Source of the DNA: Saprospiraceae bacterium
Lineage (GTDB): Bacteria; Bacteroidota; Bacteroidia; Chitinophagales; Saprospiraceae
Assembly (NCBI GenBank): GCA_016714985.1
Contig: JADKBS010000010.1
Coordinates: 186,001 to 250,000, forward strand
Length of the DNA: 64,000 nucleotides
Reading direction: 5' to 3'
Of this stretch, positions 27,590 through 35,841 are shown piece after piece; position 1 is the stretch's first letter, and every line of letters starts with the position of its first letter. The position numbers and the translations under genes are program-made. The notes beneath the pieces are model-generated. The model saw nothing but the letters and a program-made list of their open reading frames with translations, made no database searches and had not been told where the DNA came from.

Positions 27590-28300
27590 TTACTTCTTCT
27601 TCAATGTTTCAAAATAAGGCAAATAGGGTGTCAAACCAGCTTGCATCATACTGTGTACGCCCGATGAAGTGATGGTTGCACCAGATATAGCATCCACTTC
27701 GTGGTTTTTGTCCTTCGCACCTCCTTTGATGACGCCGACGGACACAAACTGACCATCTTTATAAATGGTTTTACCTTGAAACTGTTTAGGGAAATTGGGG
27801 TTGTCCTTGATTTCGGCACCGAGGCCGGGCGTTTCGGCCACATGTCCGAAAGAGATGCCAGCAACCGTGTTAAAATCATCTTGGAGCGCCACCGTTGCCC
27901 AGATTTTATCCCAAAGGCCCATGCCACGCAGGCTTAATAGGTACAGGCTGCCCTTATCGCCTTTGAAAATGTACAACGGATAGTGTCGGTCTGCTTCCGG
28001 CTTTTTCTCCTCGGCGGCCATACTGATTTTCTCTGCCTGCTCGCCTTCCACGGGCTTGCCATTGGCGTCGAGCACTACTTGTTCTACCTTGTTTTTGAAT
28101 AACTCCAAAACTTCCTTGTCGCCCATTTTAGTCAAATCAGCCCCAAGCTGTTCTTTGATGGCACCAAGTATTTCCTTTTTCTTGAACACCTCTTCATTGG
28201 CGACGTGCATCGGTTCCAAGCCCTTTACCACGAACGCCAGTACCACGGACACTACCAGTGTCATAATGAGGGTGTAAATGATGATATATCTATTACTCAC
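27590..28300 (-). CDS. nqrC: Na+-NQR subunit C
   Basis: 236 residues: one N-terminal membrane helix (6-26), then a periplasmic FMN-binding domain. The covalent FMN site is T209 in DAISGATITSSGV. Conserved GLWDKIWA and ETPGLGAEI blocks are present. NqrC relays electrons between the 2Fe-2S of NqrF side and FMN of NqrB. Confidence 0.97.
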   Translation of the reverse strand: MSNRYIIIYTLIMTLVVSVVLAFVVKGLEPMHVANEEVFKKKEILGAIKEQLGADLTKMGDKEVLELFKNKVEQVVLDANGKPVEGEQAEKISMAAEEKKPEADRHYPLYIFKGDKGSLYLLSLRGMGLWDKIWATVALQDDFNTVAGISFGHVAETPGLGAEIKDNPNFPKQFQGKTIYKDGQFVSVGVIKGGAKDKNHEVDAISGATITSSGVHSMMQAGLTPYLPYFETLKKK

Positions 28301-28326
28301 TGCTGTGATTTTAATTTTTTTTGATG

Positions 28327-28385
28327 GGTTTGATTTGTTTAAAAGGTTTGATTTGCATCAGAAACTCCTTGAACAATTCAAACTC
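28327..28385. repeat. Word repeat in the nqrB-nqrC gap (GGTTTGATTTG type)
   Basis: GGTTTGATTTG occurs at 28327-28337 and 28345-28355, and its near complement CAATTCAAACTC at 28374-28385, so this gap too can fold back on itself. Confidence 0.65.
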
Positions 28386-28409
28386 ATAGAACGCCTCTAA
28401 CAACTATTC

Positions 28410-29669
28410 TTATGCAACTGCAACCCGTTTAGCCCTGCGCTTCATGTTGGATTGAACGACGTAGTGGTCAATCAGCGGCGCCCACACGTTCATGAACAAA
28501 ATGGCAAGCATCCAGCCCTCTGGGTAGGCGGCGTTCATCACTCGGATGATGATGCCCAAAGCGCCAATCCCGAAGCCATAAATCCATTTACCTGAGTTGG
28601 TACTGGCAGCTGTGACGGGGTCGGTGGCCATGAAGGCCATTGCGAACCAGAAGCTGCCCATATAGAAGTGGAAATACCAAGGGATGTCCATTTGTACATC
28701 GTGCCCCCAAGCATTGAAGAGCAGTCCCATGAAGGCAGCTCCGATAACCATGGAAAACATGATGCGCCAACTTGCGATGCCCGTTGCGACGAGTATCAAG
28801 GCACCGATGATGATGGCTGGCTTGCAGGTCTCGCCCACCGAGCCAGGGATTCCACCCCAGAACATTTGCAAGGAAGAATAATGGGCAGTGACATTGTCCC
28901 ATCCTCCTTTTGCCAATGCGAGCGGGGTAGCGCCGCTCCAGCCGTCCACCACAGCTCCACCTCCATCGCCAAAGGTGGCCACTCCGAGCCACTTGAAGAT
29001 TCCATCGAAAAGGCTGTGCGCCCAGCCGTAAGTCTCACCCATCGCTGTTGTACCCACGAATTCAAGGCCAGAAACCCAGCATCGGTCGCCAGAAATCTCC
29101 CCAGGATAGGCAAAGAAGACAAAAGCTCTTGCAAGCAAGGCAATATTGACCACGTTCATGCCAGTACCACCAAATGCTTCCTTGCCAAGAATAACGGCAA
29201 AACTGATGGCAAAGGCAAGTATCCAAAGTGGGATATCGGGCGGCATGATGAGCGGAATTAGCGCACCTGTCACCAAAAAGCCCTCCTCGATGCCGTGCCC
29301 TTTGCGTGCAGCATAGTAGAACTCAATGCCGAGACCTACCACATGCGTTACGATGAACACCGGCAATATCTTGATTAGGCCGTGAAACAATTTCAGGTGC
29401 ATCGCTGCCATGAAAGAGGTATGCTGCCCCAAAGCCACAAAATGCTGATGGCCAATGTTGTAGGTGCCAAAAATATAGCACAGTGTGAGCGCCAACACCA
29501 CCATCACCATTGTGCGCTTGAGGTCCATCCGGTCACGGACGTGTACCCCACCATGCGTCACATGGTTTGGTGTGTAAAGGAAGGTGAAGAACCCATCGTA
29601 AAGTGTATGCAGGAACTTCTTCTCCTTTGGCGGCTCAAAACTTTTTACCTTGTCTAAAAAGCTGCTCAT
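28410..29669 (-). CDS. nqrB: Na+-NQR subunit B
   Basis: 419 residues with about ten membrane helices, NqrB/RnfD family. The covalent FMN threonine is T248 in VDGWSGATPLALA. Other conserved blocks: GIEEGFLVTGALIPL and GKEAFGGTGMNVVNIALLARAF is split here as GKEAFGGTG at 162-170. NqrB carries riboflavin and FMN and forms the main sodium channel of the complex. Confidence 0.97.
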   Translation of the reverse strand: MSSFLDKVKSFEPPKEKKFLHTLYDGFFTFLYTPNHVTHGGVHVRDRMDLKRTMVMVVLALTLCYIFGTYNIGHQHFVALGQHTSFMAAMHLKLFHGLIKILPVFIVTHVVGLGIEFYYAARKGHGIEEGFLVTGALIPLIMPPDIPLWILAFAISFAVILGKEAFGGTGMNVVNIALLARAFVFFAYPGEISGDRCWVSGLEFVGTTAMGETYGWAHSLFDGIFKWLGVATFGDGGGAVVDGWSGATPLALAKGGWDNVTAHYSSLQMFWGGIPGSVGETCKPAIIIGALILVATGIASWRIMFSMVIGAAFMGLLFNAWGHDVQMDIPWYFHFYMGSFWFAMAFMATDPVTAASTNSGKWIYGFGIGALGIIIRVMNAAYPEGWMLAILFMNVWAPLIDHYVVQSNMKRRAKRVAVA

Positions 29670-29675
29670 TTTTTA

Positions 29676-29836
29676 ACGGTGGACGGTGGACGGTGGACGA
29701 TTGACGGAATACGCTTCCTCAACCCCACTATTTCACCATCGTTTATCTCAATAACTTAAATTCAACACTCGTCATCTTTAATCCGAAATCCCTGTCTGCC
29801 GAAAAGGCAGACGAAATCGCAAATCCGCAATCGAAT
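29676..29836. repeat. Two heptamer arrays in the nqrA-nqrB gap
   Basis: ACGGTGG three times, then ACGATTG and ACGGAAT, at 29676-29710. A second array AAATCGC, AAATCCG, CAATCGA follows at 29814-29834 and runs up to the nqrA stop. The first word is related to the CGTCAAC/CGTCAGC word in xylB (reverse complement GTTGACG), the second to the AATCCGC array inside the macroglobulin gene. Confidence 0.85.
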
Positions 29837-31467
29837 CAGGACTCCTTCATCATGTCCAGACCAGTTCGGAGGATTTCTTGGAGCGGCTGCTTGCTGGTGC
29901 ATGCGAACTCGCAAAGTGCCACGTCCTCTTCCACCAACTCATGGATGCCGAGGCCCTCCATTTTTTCATAATCATTGGTCAGGATAGCCTTCATCAGGTG
30001 CTGCGGGTAGATGTCCATTGGCAGCACGTCTTCGTACTGGCCAGTGACTACAAAAGCCCGTTTTTCACCATTCATATTGGTATTGGCCTTGTAAACAGTG
30101 TCTGGGAAGCGGCTGCCTGGCAATGCCTTCGAAGCACTCGGAGTGGCCATATCTGGCAGGAGCCATCCAAACATTTCATAATGGTCGCCTTCGGCCACAA
30201 CCGTTAGCTGGTCATCGTAGTAGTTAAGGAAATCGTCCATAGCAGCTTTGGTACCGCTCAGCACATCGCCGGAGATGATTCGGTTGTTGCCTCCGGCAAT
30301 ATTGCCATCCAACAATTGACCGATGTTGGCCCCAATAAAAGTTCGCACATATTTTGGCGAAGCCAACTCAGCGCCAGTAAGTGCCACTACCCTTTCGGCA
30401 TTGAAACGGCCTTCGGTAAACAATGCACCAATGGTGATGACGCCCTGTACGTCCAATGTCCAAACCGTGCTCTTCGGGCCGATGGGGGCAGTGTGGTGGA
30501 TTTGCACACCTACATTGCCAGCAGGGTGCTGGCCGCTGAACCAGGTCTTCTGAACGCCGGTCGCATTGGTGAATACGGCACTGGGTGCTGTTCCTCCATT
30601 AGCATTCAGTCCGAGCCACACTTTGCCTTTGGTTAGCTTGCCAAGTACGTCGAGGCCTTTTTGAAATGCTGTGCCACGGCCTTCCACCACCAGGTCGAGG
30701 TTGGGGGCAAGCGGAGCAGTATCGAAGGTGGAGACGAAGATATTGTCGGGCACCTCGTTGTGTTCAGCTATGATGTTGAAGGGGCGCTGGCGCAGCATGG
30801 TCCAGCCGCCGGAGTCGAGCAGGAAAGCCACGAGGTCGGCCCGGCTGCAAGATTCGAGGTTCGGGACGTCCAAGCTGCGGTATTGCTGCTGCTTGTCGGC
30901 CAGCACAACGATGCTGGCGATGGAGCGGCGCTCGCCCCGGTTTACGGCAATCACTTCACCACTAACTGGAGACACATATTTTACGTCAGGGTTTTTCTTG
31001 TCATAAAAAAGGTGATCGCCCGCTTTTACACGGTTTCCTACCTCTACCTCTACTTTCGGGATGGGAGACATTCCCCTAAAATTAGGTGGCTCAACAGCGA
31101 AGGTATTGGCTTTGCCATGTTCAACTACACCGTCGGCCTTTCCTTCCAATAATATATTGTGCCCCTGTTTCAAGGCGACATGCCGCCCCTTGGCGAAACC
31201 AGGCCCTTTTTTTCGGAAAATATCACGAATGCCGGGAGTAATGGACAGGCTATCATCTTCACTGTCCATGCCGGATTTTTTTGCTTCTATCCTCAGCAAG
31301 TTGTCCGACACTTGCCAGATGATAAAAAAGGCAATAATTACCACGATGGCGATAAGCAATGCCGTAAAGCTACCAGTACCGGAACTTGATGGGGATTGTG
31401 CCTGAACAATTTGGAAGAGAAATAGAAATGCTGTTACGAAATGTAGCCTTGTTAGAGCCTTTTTCAT
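29836..31467 (-). CDS. nqrA: Na+-NQR subunit A with N-terminal membrane extension
   Basis: 543 residues, about 95 longer than the typical NqrA of roughly 450. The conserved NqrA part starts near residue 97 (VALKQGHNILLEGKA), with YDKKNPDVKYVSPVSGEVI, NRGERRSIASIVV, HPAGNVGVQIHHTAPI and CEFACTSKQPLQEILRTGLD. The extra head begins with a signal-like segment (MKKALTRLHFVTAFLFLFQIVQAQ) followed by a second hydrophobic helix at about 34-52. This would leave the NqrA core in the cytoplasm but tether it to the membrane. First gene of the operon. Confidence 0.95.
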   Translation of the reverse strand: MKKALTRLHFVTAFLFLFQIVQAQSPSSSGTGSFTALLIAIVVIIAFFIIWQVSDNLLRIEAKKSGMDSEDDSLSITPGIRDIFRKKGPGFAKGRHVALKQGHNILLEGKADGVVEHGKANTFAVEPPNFRGMSPIPKVEVEVGNRVKAGDHLFYDKKNPDVKYVSPVSGEVIAVNRGERRSIASIVVLADKQQQYRSLDVPNLESCSRADLVAFLLDSGGWTMLRQRPFNIIAEHNEVPDNIFVSTFDTAPLAPNLDLVVEGRGTAFQKGLDVLGKLTKGKVWLGLNANGGTAPSAVFTNATGVQKTWFSGQHPAGNVGVQIHHTAPIGPKSTVWTLDVQGVITIGALFTEGRFNAERVVALTGAELASPKYVRTFIGANIGQLLDGNIAGGNNRIISGDVLSGTKAAMDDFLNYYDDQLTVVAEGDHYEMFGWLLPDMATPSASKALPGSRFPDTVYKANTNMNGEKRAFVVTGQYEDVLPMDIYPQHLMKAILTNDYEKMEGLGIHELVEEDVALCEFACTSKQPLQEILRTGLDMMKES

Positions 31468-31587
31468 GCTTCAATACATTAAAGTATAGGAATGGTTATC
31501 GTTTTGCTTTGTGCTAAAAAGCCGCTTTGATGAAAAAGTATCTGTGTGCCGTCCCTTGGCACTGCCAAACTTTCTTTCAAGGCGTGG

Positions 31588-31595
31588 CAAAGTTA
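31588..31595 (-). promoter_or_regulatory. Candidate -7 box of the nqr operon
   Basis: TAACTTTG on the minus strand, an exact TAnnTTTG match, 121 bp upstream of the nqrA start. No clear -33 element is seen. The 432-bp divergent gap 31468-31899 holds this box and the promoter of the DUF3276 gene; no gene is seen in it. Confidence 0.35.
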
Positions 31596-31808
31596 TAAAA
31601 GGTTTCTTTTTACGTAATATTCGATAAAATCATTTCCAAAATCACCCTAATTTAGACTTATTCAAAATAAGGGCATAGCCTGTCCATTCTTTGGCAAACG
31701 CTGATTCTATCCCAAGCACGATTGCGCCCTCCAACCCTATTGTTGGGATAATGGATCGCTTTGATTGCACGGTTTTCTTCCAAAAAATCGGAGAAGCCGC
31801 AAAGAAAT

Positions 31809-31838
31809 TTTGCAGTTTAAACCAAATCCCTACATTTG
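31809..31838 (+). promoter_or_regulatory. Promoter of the DUF3276 (PUR-alpha-like) gene
   Basis: TTTG at 31809-31812, 18 bp, then TACATTTG at 31831-31838, an exact match to both Bacteroidota sigma-70 boxes with acceptable spacing. A start near 31845 follows, which excludes the in-frame ATG at 31765 as translation start. Confidence 0.55.
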
Positions 31839-31899
31839 TCAGGAATTCGCCCCTTCTTTCCTAAACAATGGGCTATTTTTCACTAAAATCCTTCTACCA

Positions 31900-32355
31900 G
31901 TGGACAGAGACAGACGATTTGAGAGCGTGTTCTCGAAAAAAGTGAACGCTGGAAAACGTAGAACCTATTTCTTCGACGTTCGCCAGACCAAGGGCGACGA
32001 TTTCTTCCTTACGCTCACCGAAAGCACCAAGCGCTTCAACGGCGATGGCTATGAAAGGCACAAGATCTTCCTATATAAAGAGGACTTCAATCGCTTTTTG
32101 ACAAACCTTGAAGAAGTCATTACCTACATCAAGACGGAATTGATGCCCAACTACGACTACGAAGAGTTTGATCGAAAGCATGAAGAATGGGACGCCCAAG
32201 AGGATGACAACAACCGTGAGCCCCGCCCACCCCGGCAACCACGTGCATCGGAAGCGCCACAGGACGACAATGATCATGAAATTGATGAGGACAACAGCCA
32301 GTTGAAGGAGCCTCCAACCAGCAATCCCCGCTTCGATGACGACCTTAGCTGGTAA
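31900..32355 (+). CDS. DUF3276 PUR-alpha-like nucleic-acid-binding protein
   Basis: About 151 residues from the GTG at 31900. The family, widespread and usually single-copy in Bacteroidota, shows DRDRRFESVFSKKVNAGKRR, TYFFDVRQTKGDDFFLTLTE, and YERHKIFLYKEDFNRFL; it resembles the PUR domain that binds single-stranded DNA and RNA. The C-terminal third is acidic and proline-rich, low complexity. I chose GTG because family members begin at about this residue and because the promoter box at 31831-31838 lies downstream of the in-frame ATG at 31765. Divergent from nqrA. Confidence 0.82.
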   Translation: MDRDRRFESVFSKKVNAGKRRTYFFDVRQTKGDDFFLTLTESTKRFNGDGYERHKIFLYKEDFNRFLTNLEEVITYIKTELMPNYDYEEFDRKHEEWDAQEDDNNREPRPPRQPRASEAPQDDNDHEIDEDNSQLKEPPTSNPRFDDDLSW

Positions 32356-32485
32356 GGCAGTATGGCATTGATTAGTTCGCCATTGATCAATGTATTGAAA
32401 GTCAAGGATTTGAATAGTAATTGGCTGGATGACAAATCAGCAATCAAAACAGCAATAGACCCGGGGGTGTGGTAGTCCTGCACCT

Positions 32486-32996
32486 TCACACTACTATACC
32501 ACCCCTTATACCTAATTCTACCACTTCTAGGTTTTCAATTCTCCCTAAATTCAGGTCAAAACGCAGCAATGTCTTCACCTTGTGCCACCCCTCATTGCCA
32601 CAGGCACCCGGGTTCATGTGCAAAAGGCCAAGCTGTTTGTCTGGAATCACCTTTAATATATGGGAGTGCCCGCAAATGAAGAGTTTTGGCGGGTTCAACT
32701 GCAGGATGTCTTTCACACGCTTTACATATTTGCCCGGGTACCCTCCAATATGGGTCATGAATACATCCACACCCTCGCATTCTAATCGAAGGTCGAGTGG
32801 AAAACGGTGCTGTATCGGTAGCCCATCAATATTTCCGTAAACGGCCCTGAAAGGTCGGAAAGCCTCCAGCCGGGTCGGCAACCTTTGGATTACCAATGTC
32901 CCCGGCATGCCAGATTTCGTGGCAAGGCTCCAAATATTGGAATACGCTTTCATCCAGATGGCTGTGTGTGTCTGAAAGTAGGCCGATTTTCTTCAT
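32486..32996 (-). CDS. Metallophosphoesterase (YfcE/MJ0936 family), one frameshift
   Basis: Starting at 32996 the frame reads MKKIGLLSDTHSHLDESVFQ and HAGDIGNPKVAD with the metal-binding D9, H11 (DTH) and the GD pair. It then leaves frame; the other frame continues RLEAFRPFRAVYGNIDG, THIGGYPGKY, FICGHSHILKV and MNPGACGNEGWH, the remaining metal ligands of the family. Removing one C from a CCC run at about 32871-32873 restores a 169-residue phosphodiesterase of usual size. Probably a cytoplasmic phosphodiesterase of unknown natural substrate. The break may be a sequence error. Confidence 0.8.
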
Positions 32997-33041
32997 AGTT
33001 GTGTGATGCTGGAGTATGCAGGATGCTGCTTCCACTGTGGG

Positions 33042-33132
33042 GGATACTGGATGCTGGATGCTGGAACTATCCTTAGCATTTAGGAATACAGCAGCCCTTG
33101 ACTGCCAACTGCCGACTGTCAACCTGCCAACT
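33042..33132. repeat. Two heptamer arrays upstream of the phosphoesterase
   Basis: GGATACT, GGATGCT, GGATGCT, GGAACTA at 33042-33069, and TTGACTG-type words (CCAACTG, CCGACTG, TCAACCT, CCAACT) at 33098-33132. Both have period 7, the second with one 8-bp slip. They fill the gap between the phosphoesterase start and the HU-SPOR stop. Confidence 0.8.
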
Positions 33133-33138
33133 CGAATA

Positions 33139-34245
33139 CTACTTCCCTAACTCCTCCAGTTCTTTTTCCGTTTTTGGGCCCGCCTTGTACTTGTTGGCAA
33201 GCACCTGGCGTTCCTTCTCCATTTCCCCTGTCGATTTGAATACCACTCCTACCCGGTATAAGTTTCCTACTTTCTTAGTTCGAGTTGCGTAGCCGTCTCC
33301 TTTGAGGGTGGAAGCAAATTTGGTGGCATTGCCCTGTTTGCCAAAGCTATGCACCACAAGGTAATATTTGTCGGAACGCTCCGTAGTCACCTCTTCCGCC
33401 TTTGGCGTGGGTGTGGCGACTTGTTCTTTCGGGGCAGGTTGCGGGCTTGAAGGCTTTGGTTGCTCCGCAACAGGCGGTTGCGCAACCGAGGGTGCATCCT
33501 CATTGGGCACAGGTGTTGAGCTTGCGGATTCGGATTTACTTGGGTCTTCTTCCACTTTTGCTGGTGCCTCTGGCAAGACAGGCTTCACATTTAGCCGCTC
33601 AATCGCTTGTGGCACATCTGCAATGGGTTTGCTTGGGCCACCTCCGAAGATTTTGTACAATGCCAATGCTATCAATATTGCAGCTAAAAGCACTACCCAA
33701 GGAAGCACTTTCATCAACATGGAAGTTTCTGGTTCCTCGATATTGTCCGATGAAGCTGCTGCTTCAACGGCTGCTGCTTCGACAAGGGGCTTGGGCTGGG
33801 CGTGTACCACCTTGGGCTTTTCCTTCACCAAAGGCTGGAAATCAACCGTAGGGAGTCCGAAAGAATCGGCGTTGAAATTGGTCCCCTCAGGCATGAACCG
33901 GATTTTCTGCTCATAGTCCAAGTACAGTCGGCCTACCTTGGGTATCTCATAGATTTCTCTCCGCTCTAAAGTGCTCCTAACTGAATTCACATAGTTTTCA
34001 ACCAATGCCTCGGCCTCCTGATAGGTGCTGAGGTTGTTTTTCTGAAGATGTTGAACAAGTATCCCATCGTTGAGTACCAAGTTGGGGTTGAAATCCAGTT
34101 TGGAAGCAGGTGGCGTTACTACGTCCTGCACATAGTCCACAGTAGCTGGTACTGGCAATGAGGTGAACCCGCCCAAGCTGGGAATAATGACTGCGGTTTG
34201 TTCAAAGAGCAGTTCTTGGATAGCTTTGTTTACGTCGGTAGTCAT
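33139..34245 (-). CDS. HU (CCDC81-like) domain protein with membrane helix and SPOR domain
   Basis: 368 residues from the ATG at 34245 (MTTDVNKAIQELLFEQ); a further 25 in-frame codons upstream would lie on top of the promoter, so I reject that start. Residues 1-120 form two HU-like domains of CCDC81 type (VIIPSLGGF, EIYEIPKVGRLYLD). A helix at about 198-216 (LPWVVLLAAILIALALY) is followed by a Pro/Glu-rich linker and a C-terminal SPOR domain (YYLVVHSFGKQGNATKFAS...YRVGVVF) that binds denuded peptidoglycan. A bacteroidotal protein that may link a cytoplasmic filament or nucleoid to the cell wall at division. Confidence 0.88.
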   Translation of the reverse strand: MTTDVNKAIQELLFEQTAVIIPSLGGFTSLPVPATVDYVQDVVTPPASKLDFNPNLVLNDGILVQHLQKNNLSTYQEAEALVENYVNSVRSTLERREIYEIPKVGRLYLDYEQKIRFMPEGTNFNADSFGLPTVDFQPLVKEKPKVVHAQPKPLVEAAAVEAAASSDNIEEPETSMLMKVLPWVVLLAAILIALALYKIFGGGPSKPIADVPQAIERLNVKPVLPEAPAKVEEDPSKSESASSTPVPNEDAPSVAQPPVAEQPKPSSPQPAPKEQVATPTPKAEEVTTERSDKYYLVVHSFGKQGNATKFASTLKGDGYATRTKKVGNLYRVGVVFKSTGEMEKERQVLANKYKAGPKTEKELEELGK

Positions 34246-34289
34246 ACGTTGGATGGTGTTGGTAAAAACAAATGCCGTACACTGACCGA

Positions 34290-34322
34290 CAAAGTTAGAA
34301 AAATTTTTATTTGTCTGCACAA
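34290..34322 (-). promoter_or_regulatory. Promoter of the HU-SPOR gene
   Basis: On the minus strand TTTG/TTG at 34322-34320, 22 bp, then TAACTTTG at 34297-34290, the common Bacteroidota -7 sequence. The start codon follows 44 bp downstream. Confidence 0.5.
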
Positions 34323-34430
34323 AGCTCTAAACCAACCGCTTCTACGCAACGATTGAGGCATAAAAAAAATAAGTTGACTCCAAAGGTTCGTTGTGACAAG
34401 TACCTGTTTTAGGCTTTGCCATCCATCTTC

Positions 34431-34560
34431 AGGGGCAGCACCCCAGAAGATTCGTATCCCTGTACCTACCGCAAGTATTGAGGGGCAGCGCCCCGGAATA
34501 TTTGTAGCTGGCGCATACCCGCAGGCCTTAAGGGGCAGCGCCTCTTACCATACGAGCCCA
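34431..34560. repeat. Three-unit tandem repeat of exactly 50 bp (GGGGCAGCGCCCC core)
   Basis: AGGGGCAGCACCCC at 34431, AGGGGCAGCGCCCC at 34481 and AGGGGCAGCGCCTC at 34531, spaced 50 bp apart. The first two also share the downstream pattern GAAnATTnGTA. The core is a palindrome. They sit in the 666-bp gap 34246-34911, which has no gene. At about 34706-34750 there is also a degenerate period-7 stretch (GGCAGTT, CGACAGT, GGGCAAT). Confidence 0.8.
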
Positions 34561-34599
34561 AGTACCAATTTCACCCACGAATGCCATCCGTACAACTAG

Positions 34600-34637
34600 A
34601 AAAAAGAACTCCCGCACCTCTCTTTAGAGGGCGGGAG
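34600..34637 (-). terminator. Hairpin terminator downstream of the S24 regulator
   Basis: CTCCCGC (34609-34615) pairs with GCGGGAG (34631-34637) with an inner CCTCT/AGAGG. On the minus strand the stem is followed by TTCTTTTTT, so it fits a terminator for the gene at 34912-35643, about 275 bp downstream of its stop. Confidence 0.55.
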
Positions 34638-34911
34638 CACAGAACTTATAAAAACAGCAGGATAATTCCATGCTAGGACGCATGGCTATGAGAAATGATT
34701 CTTTAATTGGCAGTTCGACAGTGGGCAATAGACGGCAAGTGACAGCAGACTGTCACAAAATCGCCACAAACAGCGACCATGCACAACGGGTAATAAGCTT
34801 GAAATGCTGACGGGCGGTTCGGCGGGGCCTGTTTCTACCCTTACTTAGGGCCATCATGATTGTAAGCCAATGGGAGCATGCCAAAAACCAGCATCAATGA
34901 ACCCAAAAGGC

Positions 34912-35643
34912 TTAAAAATCGCTAATCTTCCTAACTACTTTGTACAGCCGGGTATGCACGTTGACCTCTTCCACGAAAGGGTCGTGCTCCAAGTGGTTGG
35001 CGGAGATAAGTTTCACATGGGTGACCTTACCGCCATGATAGATGCGCTGCACATGTTTGACCCACATGGAACCGTTGTTCTTGACGGCATAGATTTCATT
35101 GTCCTTGACTTGGTCCATGCGTTCCACCTCCCGGCAAACGACGATGTCGTTGTCCATGATGACAGGCTCCATCGAGTTGCCGTTGATTTGGAAGGCCACC
35201 AAGCCGCCACCTTGCAGACCGGGGAGCGAGAACCAGGAGTTCTCTTCCGTGGCAAAGCTGCCGGTGTCCACCGAACTGCCAGCAAATGCCTCCACCGTGG
35301 TGAAGAGAATATTACCTTTAGAGGTGATGAGGCCAAGTTCGTTGCTGCGCTTAGGCAGGTCGAGGCCAAATGGCGTACCTGTGCCGTCGAGCAGGAAGTC
35401 TTCGTTGACGCCATATTCCCGGCAGAACTTGCGGGCCTGCGAGTAGCTGACGACCCGTTTGTCGTCAGGGGTCAGGTAGGCCCGGATGATATGGCCATAG
35501 CCCTTGTTGCCAAGTATTTTCTCGGCTACGTCACCAATGCCCCTGCCGCTGCGGTCATTCTTGACGATGGCACCACGATCTTCGAGCATTTGGAACACCT
35601 TGATGAAGCGGTCATTGAGTTCGAGGCGGTCTTCTCCTATCAT
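34912..35643 (-). CDS. LexA-like S24 peptidase-domain transcriptional regulator
   Basis: 243 residues from MIGEDRLELNDRF (ATG at 35643). The N-terminal part (about 1-90) is a helix-rich DNA-binding candidate; the C-terminal part is an S24 domain with the catalytic serine S157 in INGNSMEP and lysine K196 in MWVKHVQR. Such regulators may self-cleave after DNA damage or, in many Bacteroidota, act as non-cleaving phage-type repressors; no clear Ala-Gly cleavage site was confirmed (AG occurs at 121-122). A further 34 in-frame codons upstream (to 35745) would also be transcribed but match nothing. Promoter and repeats upstream suggest self-control. Confidence 0.82.
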   Translation of the reverse strand: MIGEDRLELNDRFIKVFQMLEDRGAIVKNDRSGRGIGDVAEKILGNKGYGHIIRAYLTPDDKRVVSYSQARKFCREYGVNEDFLLDGTGTPFGLDLPKRSNELGLITSKGNILFTTVEAFAGSSVDTGSFATEENSWFSLPGLQGGGLVAFQINGNSMEPVIMDNDIVVCREVERMDQVKDNEIYAVKNNGSMWVKHVQRIYHGGKVTHVKLISANHLEHDPFVEEVNVHTRLYKVVRKISDF

Positions 35644-35699
35644 GACTTTATGTTTTAGTGATAAATAAGGTTGTATTTTCCAATTCATGTAGTGCCATA

Positions 35700-35766
35700 C
35701 CAAACATTTAAATCCAAACCAGTATGTTCTTATTTTTTGAATCATACCAGCAATCCAAACATTTAA
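35700..35766. promoter_or_regulatory. Direct repeats in the S24 regulator leader (candidate operator)
   Basis: CCAAACATTTAA occurs twice, at 35700-35711 and 35755-35766, between the promoter and the start codon. Between them lies an imperfect inverted repeat, CAGTATG with CATACCAG. A binding site for the regulator itself is an inference. Confidence 0.35.
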
Positions 35767-35782
35767 TTCAGCATTGCGAAGG

Positions 35783-35812
35783 CAAAGTTAAAACAAATTA
35801 TTTCATCCCAAA
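35783..35812 (-). promoter_or_regulatory. Promoter of the S24 regulator
   Basis: On the minus strand TTTG at 35812-35809, 18 bp, then TAACTTTG at 35790-35783. Both boxes match the Bacteroidota consensus. The start codon lies about 140 bp downstream, giving a long leader. Confidence 0.5.
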
Positions 35813-35841
35813 ATATTTTGTTTAAATTTTTTGATTTTTTT

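Noticed and set aside
31765..31899. Upstream ATG start for the DUF3276 gene
   Set aside because: The exact promoter box at 31831-31838 lies inside this stretch and the extra residues match nothing in the family.
34431..34560. Possible CRISPR array
   Set aside because: Only three units with palindromic 14-bp cores and partly similar spacers; no cas genes nearby.
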